Shown here: positions 1-11,800 of the stretch, piece after piece
Layout: every line of letters begins with the position of its first letter
Position numbering within the stretch: position 1 is the stretch's first letter
Assembly: GCA_910589415.1 (NCBI GenBank)
Contig: OU342634.1
Coordinates: 38,990,723 to 39,054,722 of the forward strand
From: Malachius bipustulatus
Lineage: Eukaryota > Arthropoda > Insecta > Coleoptera > Melyridae
Length of the DNA stretch: 64,000 bases
Direction of reading: 5' to 3'
Made by a program: the position numbers and the translations under genes
The notes under the pieces: model-generated
Databases searched by the model: none
The model's input: the letters and a program-made list of their open reading frames with translations, nothing else
What the model was told of the DNA's origin: nothing

Positions 1-2536
1 TTTTAAATAATCAAAAATAAATAAAACCAGAATCATAAAAATCTGAGCTGAGCAATCTTTTGCCTTTGAAGGATTCATTGAGGCGACTTTTATTAGTAAA
101 TTTTCTGACCCGACTGGAGCACAGACTATTATTTCTGGAGTTCTGACTGATCATTTCTTTATTCATTGTAACTTTCAGCTGTCATTTTTTTCAAGAAATG
201 TGAAGGAATAAAAGTCTATTCTCCTTCTTTTTTGCAACACTTTCTCTTGGTCTTCTGTCGGCTGTCCAAACATGGAACATTCTTCTTTTAGAAAACTCAC
301 TTTTGGTCTTCGTTCCACTCCATCTTTTACCTATCAGTCTTATCGTGATTATTTTAAATGGGTTCGATTCGAACTGGAGCTGATTAGAATTCGAACTGAT
401 AGGGGAATATATTTTTCTCAAAACTTTAATTTCATTAATTTCTTCCTGAAGCGTAATTCAAAATCGCAGTCTACATTTGTGGGAATCATATCCATTGGAC
501 TATACCCCAAAAATAGCATAACATAACATTCGCTGTAATATCAATAAAGGGAGTTCAAGAAATAATTACTCATAATACTGATGCTTTATTACATAAATAT
601 TTATCTTCTCATTTTTATTAAAATAAAAAAGTAGCTAACTTTTATAACAGTTCATTTATACTATAGAAAAATTAACATTACATCACACAGTCTAATTCAT
701 TTAGACATTATGCTTAAAGGCAATGTTAAACAAACACTAAAATCAGTTCTAAAAAAATAATAATAAATAGGCTTACTTTACTTATACTCAAATCCAATAC
801 AGCTTCCCAAAGTTTTTCAATTATTTTTACAAACTGTTTTCTTGTTTAATACATTGTTACAGAAATAGTAATAACTTTTGGACTAGCTGTAGGACATAAA
901 TCATGTAGCACCTTCTCTCAAGTTAAGTAAATTGATACTATAAAACAACATTTACAATTTTTACAGTAAAATAGGTCTCTGATTAATCAGAAAAATTACA
1001 CATTTCATTGATGAAAAAATTAATATTTGAATTCAAAAACTGTATCACTTGATATTGATATCACTTCTGGAAAATTTTAGTCTTGAGCATAGTGCATCAT
1101 TTTTAACTGTTCATACTTTTCAATATTTCTGTGCATGTATGAAATGAATTACTTTGATTTAGTTTTTCTTTCTCTGTTAATTGACCTAATTTCACAACAC
1201 AGTAATTCCAATTATTTAACACCACTTAATAGTAAATTGTGCTAGGAAAATATATTTGGCAAGTAAAAGTAAAAACAACACAATTGCAAACAAAAGAAAT
1301 AGAGAGATAAAAATAAATAATTGGTAACAGTAATGCAATAATAATAATAATAATATTAAACCTAAGTACAAAGTCAAACTGAAATGGCACAAAACAACAA
1401 TAAACAAAAAAACCTATCTAGACCAATCAATGTAGGAATTCAAACAGATAAAACTTACATCAACAGATGTAATGTTCCTTGACCTGACCTGACTTTTTAT
1501 CACTTAATACTCGATATAAAAAAAAGAAGTTTGTATAATATGTAAGTCCAAACGATTGATTGATAATGCTATCTATCAAATGGAAAAAAATATAAAATAT
1601 TTACATCCCCATAAATTACGAACAAACTGTTTAAAATTGAATAAATAGGCAAAAAGAGAAAAACAAATCCCTATGTTGTAAAAAAATTACTTACCACACA
1701 ATTTAAAAGATCAATTTTTCAATTTAAAAATATTAATACTTAATAAACAGTGTAGGTGTGTAAGTTTTACCCTTCATAAAATCGCCAGAGAATAATAATA
1801 ATTATTATTACTGGCCAAAGTTGATTGGTCTATCTTCTTAAAAATACAAATTATACTAAAATTGCGTTGATAAACGAATTGTACATAATATAACTTATTT
1901 GGTCCCTTATTAATTTATTTAAATGCTTCACAGCCTTATATACGCAATTCATTACTACTCTGAACTCAGTCAGTTGCATGCAGGCACGGACATGAATCTT
2001 CTGTTCTTCTTTCTCCTCTTCATAATTTTTCAAGTCCATGTGGCATGTCCATGATCAACAGAATGTAGCGTGTCTGTGATCAATAGGATCATCTTCGGAT
2101 ATTTAACCGATCGTGGTCAGAGTATTATTCTGATGCCTGTGACCGGCGGTTCTGGAATAATCAATAATAAGTCAAACAATGAAATAAAACTTCTTGAACA
2201 GTCTAGTTTTGTTATATTTTTTCACTTATTTTCACTCACACGTGCATTCAGAGTATTACTCAAACTGTTTGAAACTTATAAGCATTGAAGTTATTGAAAC
2301 ATTGAAATATTACTTAAAGAATTACTTACTTTCAACGGGTGATTGTACTTAGTCTTAGCAAATAAAAATAGCAAATATGCAAAGAGTTTCACAAAAAAAG
2401 CAAGTTAAGCATCAAAATTTTACCAAAAGTCGTAATATGATCAAAGTAACTTTAAATAATACATAAAAAAACGATACTCACGTCACGTTCTTTAAGCAAA
2501 TAAAAATTAGGCAATATTTTATCGAAAAGAAGAAAA
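1..2536. other. 3' flank of the ATP10-like gene
   Basis: AT-rich sequence with no recognised gene. It must contain the 3' UTR and poly(A) site of the flippase gene if exon 11 is terminal. An AATAAA on the minus strand lies at 1914-1919 and others closer to the left edge, but none can be singled out. A short (TAA)n run lies near 1340-1355. Confidence 0.5.
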
Positions 2537-2846
2537 CTACCAAACTAAAACGACAGATGCAGCACACTGTAAAACAGAAAGCCGTGCCAATTCAATAAAA
2601 GGAACTGTGGTGCAGCTGAAGGTGCCATTTTCTAAAAATGAAAGCTGTCTAAGAAAGGCAAGCCGTGCAAGGCCGACGGGCCGTTTTGGACGCGGACACG
2701 GGTACCTGTATATAGATGACGCGGATGTAGACCTGGACCAAGATACTAGGAATCCCTCACCTCTCCTTGCGTGCCGCTTATGAGCCAGGATAGCCCGTGT
2801 CACCTCATCGGGGAACAAAACCGTCTTCGCCACTCGGTACGTGTAC
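2537..2846 (-). CDS. ATP10: ATP10-like exon 11 (cytosolic C-terminus)
   Basis: The acceptor TATTGGCAG precedes 2846. The first part, [18 protein letters not shown], resembles the post-M10 segment of ATP10 proteins. It is followed by a Ser-rich stretch ([13 protein letters not shown]) and then a less typical tail to a stop at 2537-2539. A donor-like CAG|GTACCC at 2706/2705 could instead splice out the tail to an exon I cannot see. Confidence 0.75.
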
Positions 2847-5800
2847 CTGCCAATAAAAACAAAATATTAACATATGTGCATTTTCAAGAACGACTTACTG
2901 TCAATTTGATAAAGGGACTCTAGTCTAGTTTGGTTTTTGTTATATTTTGGAACGTTCCCAATTTTGAATATTTTTGGTGTAATAATAAATATTTTGCTGA
3001 AGCTAAATCACACATCTCGTCTCTTTTTGGGGATTTAAATCACCAGAAATCTATCTTTGTCCAACCTTCATATATCCAACCTCCAGAGTGAGCAGGGCTG
3101 CTCACTCTCATGCCACACCAATCGTTGTCATGGGTCCCAAGCACATTTTTTCTCCTATTCAGTTGGTCGAACCATCCCCATCGACACTTTAAAATTATGA
3201 CCCCCTCCCCAATTTTCAAAAAGCACCTACAGTCTATTCTAACTCTATTCGGAATGCGGCCGGTGTAACCTTGAAATTTTACTGTCATTTTGTCAACTGT
3301 GTCAACAATCTTACTTACCTAGGAAGTAAAGCTAAAACACTGGCGAGAAGCGTGATGAGCCAGTAAGAAGAGCGACCCATCGCCTTCTGTATGATCCAGT
3401 AGGTGCTTGGCAATCCGAAGCAGCTCACACATAGACTGTTATACATAATCGAGTAGACGTAAAACGCACCTATGGATATCGCTATTGAACCGACGTGTAA
3501 AATGGTCTGGAAAAAATACAAATTTCATAAGAATAGCAAACCAAATGATTACCTATTTTATGAATTTTTGAATAACAAGCTCAGCATAATAATTACAACC
3601 AAAGAAAAAATAATGAGTCAAACAATTTCTTCTAATTTGCCTTCAATTTTAGAAAAATCAAACCAAACCAATCAAGACTTTTGATTGATTCGATTTTTTT
3701 TTTTTGAGAAGACACCTAAAATGTTTTGTTCATCTGAATACTTACCCATGATCTGATTTCCAAGGAAGCATGTAACAACATGACGAACATACAAGCGGTA
3801 GTGGCAGTTGTACCGAATTCGAAAATATCGACGGCGGAATCATCGTAGGTCCCCTTGCACACGAAGAATATCACAATACTTTGATAGAAGGCGTCGGCCA
3901 TAGTCAGCCAGAAGGAATATGTACGGTACACTTTGGCCATCCGTCCTTGAGCGTACAGATAGGGTTTCTCGCGAAGCAGTTCTTCCGGGGCGTCTTGGTC
4001 GTAAACACCTACACATACATCAAACATTAAAAAAGTAGACAAAAGATGAATGACATGTTGTCAGACAACATGCCATCCATTTATGTTGTGCTGTGAGCAG
4101 AGGCGGAAATTGTAGACACGTGTTTCGTCCTGTTTGGGACTCTTCAGTACAATGTATCTACCAACACACAGCACAGTTTAGATCACGGATCCCGTGAGCA
4201 GAATGCAATGAAATAAAAATAAAAATGAAATAAAAAGGCACGGTGGGTTAGGCTTGCGCCATAGGATACACCCCAGACAGCCATAATGCATGCCAAAAAT
4301 GAGTGCAGTGCCCCCCGGTGTGCATGAAGTAGGTTAAGCCCCTACTAGGCGTTGCTAGACAAAAGATGAATGACATGTTTTATAAAGCCATAAATGACAT
4401 GTTGTCAGACAACATGCCATCCATTTATGGCTTTATAAAACATGTCATTCATCTTTTGTCTAGCAACGCCTAGTAGGGGCTTAACCTACTTCATGCACAC
4501 CGGGGGGCACTGCACTCATTTTTGGCATGCATTATGGCTGTCTGGGGTGTATCCTATGGCGCAAGCCTAACCCACCGTGCCTTTTTATTTCATTTTTATT
4601 TTTATTTCATTGCATTCTGCTCACGGGATCCGTGATCTAAACTGTGCTGTGTGTTGGTAGATACATTGTACTGAAGAGTCCCAAACAGGACGAAACACGT
4701 GTCTACAATTTCCGCCTCTGCTCACAGCACAACATAAATGGATGGCATGTTGTCTGACAACATGTCATTCATCTTTTGTCTAGCAACGCCTAGTAGGGGC
4801 TTAACCTACTTCATGCACACCGGGGGGCACTGCACTCATTTTTGGCATGCATTATGGCTGTCTGGGGTGTATCCTATGGCGCAAGCCTAACCCACCGTGC
4901 CTTTTTATTTCATTTTTATTTTTATTTCATTAAAAAAGTAGATCGAAAGCTACTCAAGCTGGAAACACTTACCTATAGCTAGCGGAGGCAATGAAGTAAA
5001 CAATAAATTATACAGCATGAGATACATTTGGTCAATCATTACAGCTCCGGAAAAACCGCAATAGAGTTGGTACCAAAATATGAGAAACACAAAGGCCTGG
5101 AAAAGGAAGTAATCAGTTTGACTGTCTCGAGGTAATGAAAATTAAACACTTACAGCATTTTTATAAAAGAAATACAGCACCATTCTAGCTAGTCTATCGT
5201 AACACCAATGTCCATGAACAAGTAGGAAAGTTTCCAGATATTTAAACCTGGATAAAGCAAAGTCGGCAGCCATGACAGCCTGCATTCCTTCCTGTCCCGA
5301 AATCCCAATTCCCACATCAGCGGTCTGGATCATTGAAACATCGTTCGCTCCATCACCGATTGCCAAAGTGCGCATCTTCAAATGCTCTTTCACTACCTGA
5401 GAATTTTAAATAACATTAATTTAAGCAACAATCTCTAGGAACAATAACGAATTATACCTTGACAATGTAGGCTTTTTGCAGAGGTGTTGCCCGGCAACAT
5501 AGCACAGAGCTGCAGTAGGTGGTTAATTTGAGAAAAGGCTTCGTTAAATTTGATCTTCTATCCAAGATAAATGTTAAAGTTTTCCCATCGACCACCAAGG
5601 CTCTGGTTTTCTCTTTCGGAGAATTCAGTTGCCGCTTAGACGATGAAGAACTAGCATTGCTAGAACAAGCTTGCAAAAGGTCTTGTGTTGTTGTTTCTGA
5701 TGGAGCGCGCTGATCTTCGTTCAAGGTACCCTCGATTTCGGCTAGATAAAATTGGATCGTGTTATCGGCTGACTCTTTAGAACGAGCAAACAGCTTCAGA

Positions 5801-8800
5801 AGTTCCATTTGTGGTGAAAATAATTTAGCCGAATACGCTATGTTAATGGCGGTTTCAGGTTTGTCGCCGGTTAACACCCACACAACGATTCCGGCCGAAA
5901 TTAGCGACTGCAAGGTCTCGGGGACACCTTCCTGTAATCGATCTTCAATACCCGTGGATCCCATTAAAGTAAGTTTAGTTTCAAGCGACGAATAACTATC
6001 CCTGATCTTCCGTTCCAAATTGTCCATTGAAAGTTCGATTTCTTGATGTCGTTTGAACCAGTCGTTGTATTCTTCTTCCGATAAGATCCTCTTGGCCATC
6101 ACCAACACTCTTAAGCCTTCTCTGGCGTAACTGTTCAAATGCTGCTGCGTTTTCGTTATGATCAGTTTCTGTTCTGAATCGTCCTCGACAGGCATCAGAT
6201 TCGGTATGATGGAGCTGTCCGCTCCTTTACAGTACAAGATTATTTCGTTGCTGTGGGGATGACGGACGACAACAGACATTCGTTTACGAGTCGAATCAAA
6301 CGGTAACGTGAATAAAATTTCAAAATTCAATCTCCCCTCCTCCGGTAGCTCTATACTAACTTGAGTAGGTGTGCGATTTAATAATCGACAGTTATAAGAA
6401 TACGCGGCATCAACTAGAGCAAGTTCATCGGGACTCTCAGCCTCGAAAATGGGTTTCAGTTCGTAGGGAGAAGGCGTTGCGGAACGGTTGTTCAATTTAA
6501 CTTTCTGTTCGTCGGTTAAATTGCTACTGCTCCCGTTACGTTTCCCCAGGAACGGTATTGAAGGAATATTCAACAGCTTGGGTCTGGTACTCTTCGATGA
6601 TGAAATAATTGATTGTAAAGACTCAGTCACGGGTGAAGAATCAACAGATGTTATTGGAGTTAATGAAGGTACAGGCAGTGTAGGTTTTCTTACTTCAAAT
6701 AATCCTGAATTTAATGGCGGTGAAGGTGTAACAGAACGTGATTCTTCTAGCCTAGAATATTTGTCACTAACGGAAGTCGATACGGTTTGACGATCGCTCA
6801 ACGAATTATTGATCTCTTCTGATTTGTTTGAATTGGAACGCTGGAAAACGTTAGGAAGAGTCGACTCTATTATTCCACTGGCGTTCATCATATCGAAGTG
6901 AGGATGTTGAGAACAAACTACCGTATTGCAAGCGGCTAGAAGAACCAGAAATTCTTTTATTCGTTCAGAATGAGCTTGACGCGAGGTTATAAGATAATTG
7001 CTGGTGACACCAAAAAGATGTAGGTCGGCGTATAATCGTGGATTTATAACCACGGTAAGTGATGTCGGTAATTTTCCATTTTTTCCTTCGTTTTCTAATT
7101 CCGGGTGATTATAGTCGATCCCCGCTATGCAACAACGTCGGAAAATCATTCGGTTTTCTGTTAAGGTGCCAGTTTTATCCGAGAAAATATATTGGATTTG
7201 ACCTAATTCTTCTGTTATATTTAAAGCTCGACATTCAGTTCTTTTATCCATAACCGGATCGTACAGATCCGAATTATTATGGATATGATATACTTGGATT
7301 ATTTTACACATTTCTAATGTTACGTAGAGTGATAAAGGAATCATTATCTGGAATAAAATTAAATCGGTGATTAGTTATTTATTATAGTCAAGTAACAATA
7401 ATTTATACAGAAGATAATAATTTATAATGAGCAAGAGCAGATGTCGCAAAAGGAAATTCAAAATCTTGGTAATATTTTCACAGAATAACAAATGAAAAAT
7501 GCTCATTTGCAGGAAAGTAATTCACTGATATGTTATCCAATCAAATAATACTTTTACAGCGCTTGTACATTGACGTAATTAGAAATTGGATCAACTTTTA
7601 ATGGCAGGGAGTGCCGGACCAATAGAACACTCCAGTCAAGTTTCCCCTTTCGGATTATGCAAGGGATGGCCGTCATCTTGAAATTAAAGGATGAAATGTA
7701 TCTCGGTTTGTTCGTAAAAAAAAAATTATTACACAAATTGTTGAGCAGAATGTATCCAAAAATTTTTGTTTGGAACGGTTACTAATTTCTTATTGGTCAA
7801 AAGTTACAAATTGTCAAAAATTACTCTTTTGGGGATGGAAACGTTTTTTTTTTTCAATTTTACAACAAAACAGCCAATCAGGAGGGGGGGGGGGGGGTGA
7901 ATGGGTTATGCCAAATCTTGTAGCTTTTTAAGTTTTGCTGCAACATAGGTGTCATTAGTTTTTTTGGATGCTTGGGTAAGAGGTGCCACAAGTTCACTGG
8001 CTCCAATATTTTTGAAAATTTTAAATTTATCACTAACTATGTAATTAATAATGCGATTAATTTAAATGAAAAATAATATTGGATTCGACATTTTGTTTTC
8101 GGTCAATTTGTTCCGCCCTCTGTATTCGTACCATTCAAAAAAATAAATTTGAGAACTTGCAAGTTGTTGAAAACCTCACAAACTACAATTGTTGTCAATT
8201 TTTGCCCCCAATTGATCATTTTATTAAAAAATGCAAAATGTAAAATTGAACCAACTTTTTCATCCAGAAAAGTATTATTTGTGAAAATTTGTAAGTTTAA
8301 AAAAAAAAAATTGCAAACAAAAGTCATCACGTACAAGCAATACTTCCCGAGATACACTTTCATCCCTTCAATTCAACATGGAGGTAGCAGATGGCACCCC
8401 TAAACTTCTATTTGACGCAATTTCATCCCTTTTTCGACTATTTGACTGGACCGATGAGAGACAATCACTAATTTTAAAATACCGTCCCTCGTATTCTAAC
8501 TAAGGTCATTCAGTATATTCGCCATGTTGTCAGAATATGCATTTTTAAAATCAGTTATAACAATTATCTAACCAATCGGGGTACTTATTACTTTTCTGCA
8601 AACTGGGCATCAAAGAGAAAGACTAAAGGAAAAAAAACCTCTAATTCTCTAACCTCTGTTATAAAAATTGCAATATAGTCAGTTATTTTGCTACTCTGTA
8701 ATTCTGTAATATCACATATAGAATTCTCATATGCATAATATAGAAGTCTGGAAGACTACACTAATGTAATATTACATAAGCTAGAGCATAAGGGGGTAAA

Positions 8801-11800
8801 ATTCAATAAAAAGTCAATTATTATTGAAATGACAATGAATTATCAAAAAATTTGCAATGATAGGACATAATATTCTCATTATTTAATAATTTTTTAATTG
8901 AAAGACAGACTATATGATTTGACTAACCTGTAAAATGATAATATAAGTCCAAAATGCTAAAAAGGCCTCAGTTCCGTCATCGTAATTGATAGATTTGAAC
9001 GGTTCATTCACCCCTTTGTAGATATTCAACCATAGTTTGCACCCGATGGCGCCAATCACACATAAAACTATCAAAATCAGCACACACCAGAGAACATCCT
9101 GGTTCATTTGCTTCTCCAGTGACGACCGCTTATATCTCGGGCCGCCATTGTTAAGCATCGCCTTCGTTTCATGACCTGTAAAATAATCAGTTTTAAAAAA
9201 GCATATTCAATAATTCGGTGAAGCCTTACAGTCAGGACACCCGAATAAGCTATTTTCACTCAACAACACCCAGGCTTATGGAACTTTTTAACACAGTAAA
9301 AAATCTACTGTGGAAAATTTTATTTCAAAATTTAAGAGGTCAATAATTATTGTCAGTTTACCACCATCGTGTTATGAGTTTTATAAGCAGGGCTGTTAGC
9401 TGTTATACATAAACTTGTGAAGTTTTTTGTTTGTTTTGAAAAGATCTCACCTGCGTAGACCACGATTCCTTCGATGAAGTCGGTATTTTTAAGCAGGCAC
9501 TCGCGGAGTAGGAGATTGTCAGTTCCGACAGGCACTCGTTCACCCGATGGGTGTATAATGGCCCCGTGAAAACGGTAGATCTTTGTGGTAGGTGAGTCTA
9601 CCTCGATCCGACTCTTGAACTTACTCGGCTCGAATACAGCTTGCTGCAGCAACAAGAGACATTAAATGCTTCAAAAATTAAAAGATAACTTTGTAGAAAA
9701 AAAATTAAAGAATAAAAAAAGAATTTGTGAGAATGACAGGAAGAATTAGGTCTGCAGAATTTTCTACAAATCATTGAGAAAGGCTGTGCTAAAAAACTTT
9801 ATAAATACAAAGAGAGGAGGGGAGGTGCAGAAAAAAAGTGTGAAGTAGGGATGATAAAGAACTTTTTAAAGCAAAAAACTTTTAAAGAAAGTAACAACAA
9901 CCAAGTCTTCTGTAGGATGCTTTTTCTCTTGTAATTTCATTTATGGAGGCATTCAAAAATTAACATAACAACCTTTTTTCACATTATTCAAAAAACTACA
10001 GTAGGGATTGTTAGAATTGATGAACAACAATCTACCTTGACACATTTTTTCACAGCTCTCCTCTTAATCAATGACATTTAAACTAAAATAAGGAAGCAGC
10101 TCTTGTAAAAATATTAATAATAATAAAAAGCGAAAAATTTACAAACATAATTTACAAAAGAAAGTCTTCAGCTGTTAATTTTTTGAGTAAAAACTGTATC
10201 TTTATCTACCAATTTAAAAATTATTCTGACCTTCTCAACAAAACCTCTAGCAACTTGTCGCTGCTTGAGGTTGGTCTCTCCATCCAGATGACCAGTGTCG
10301 ATGTAGCACAGTCCACTGGGATCACTCGACCTCAAAAGAAGGATGTCAGCAGGCACCACTTCGTTATTCGACAGATGGATTAGGTCACCCACGCGCACGT
10401 CTTTCCATAGTACCTTTCTGTATCGAGCCGCCTCACTGAAAAAAAAAATCCAATAAGAAATAGCTCAGATAGGAGAATTTTTTTTTCTGCCTCCCTGAAA
10501 TAGGTAGCATTAGGATATCTTTCCATTATTTACAATTCCATTATTTATATTACCAATATTAGAATCATTCAACAAAGTATATAGTTTCCGGGAGATTTGC
10601 CTTTTTTATTAAAGAAAACCGTAACAAAAAAAAATGGTGGAAAAGGGGGTTAAATTTAGTAAAAAGAGATATCTGTGTACTATAATAGTCAGTACCGATT
10701 TTTTAATTTTAATTTTAATTTTGAAAATTCCCAAGATCAAAAATGTTAGAAAATATTCTTTACCTAATTAAGCAGGGCTGAACCCAAAAATATGAAAAGT
10801 CAAATGGAGAATTTTACATCTTTTACTAGAGTCGTTTCACCTATCCGGGGACACAATGTACTTGATAAAGGAGGATAAAAGGGTTAAGGGTCAGTCATTC
10901 AACCCTAAATTGAACTTTTCTGATTGGTTTACTATGATAACATTTTGAAATCTGTCCAACATTTAACCTATAAGGTTTCCAAAAAGAAGTCTTAGCAATC
11001 TAGAGCAATAAACCGTAATGGTGAGTAGTAGTGTTGGTGGCATTACAGACATTATTGTGACAGTATGAGGATGTTCTCTTGAACACTACCACGCTCTTGA
11101 TTAATATTTTCTGTAAGTAGGTACATAAAACTATTCTTGAACTACCCTGAAGTATTTAATCATTCGATAAATTTCTTTCAAGTTTAAAATCAGAAAACTG
11201 CGATTCGCTGAAAAAAAAATGAAGAAAAAAATCATTTGTGATCCGCTATTTTTTTTTCTAAAAAAAAAAGAGTTGTTGCTTTATTAATATGTTAAAATGC
11301 GTGGACAGGAAACTTGCACGCAAACGCGCTGGAACGCGCATGAACAAACAAGATCCGTCAGGTCAGTGCAGATTTCGGGCGCATTTTTAAACTAATGGTT
11401 GACAAATACAGAATGTTCCTAAATACCAGGTATATAGCTATACGCAAGGGGGTAATTCTTCGGATTATTTTATGCCTAAAAGTTCCTATAAACATAGATC
11501 CGCAACCGCTTTGTTACCGATATACATACAGGGTGTTAAAATTAAAAAAAAATAAAATATTTCTTTATAAGTAGCTCGCATAGTTTTTGAGATATTTTGC
11601 TTAAATTTTGAAAATGGATTACGCTGTAGCTTACATCACAAATCACATCATGACAAATGGTTGTGAGAATCTACACAGAGATTTTTCCCCTTAATTTCTC
11701 CCATTTCTTTCTCCCCCTGATTTTTTTTTGTGATTCTAATTTGAAAAAATTTCATTTTTTGTTTCATTTAGAATCTTTGTAGTCTCCTATAGTTTTTTTG

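Larger units (their letters stand above)
4025..4942. mobile_element. Retrozyme/Penelope-like palindromic insertion with hammerhead ribozymes
   Basis: The insertion lies in intron 8 of the flippase gene. A 15-bp direct repeat CATTAAAAAAGTAGA flanks it at 4025-4039 and 4928-4942, as expected for a target duplication. Inside, the left arm (4038 to about 4400) is a near-perfect inverse of the right arm (about 4410-4780). The right side contains a unit of 320 bp (4441-4760) followed by a partial second copy (4761-4927) that ends in an A/T-rich tail of TTTATT and TTTCATT blocks. Each palindrome arm holds one hammerhead ribozyme. Partial tandem units plus a type I hammerhead are known for animal retrozymes and Penelope-like terminal repeats; assignment to either is inference. 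Confidence 0.8.

Noticed and set aside
272..526. 84-codon plus-strand frame at the left edge
   Set aside because: No recognisable family, AT-rich, and overlapped by a similar frame on the other strand.
4038..4927. Assembly artefact as an explanation for the palindrome
   Set aside because: The exact 15-bp direct repeats outside, and the small central asymmetry, fit a real insertion better than a collapsed or duplicated contig end, though long reads would settle it.
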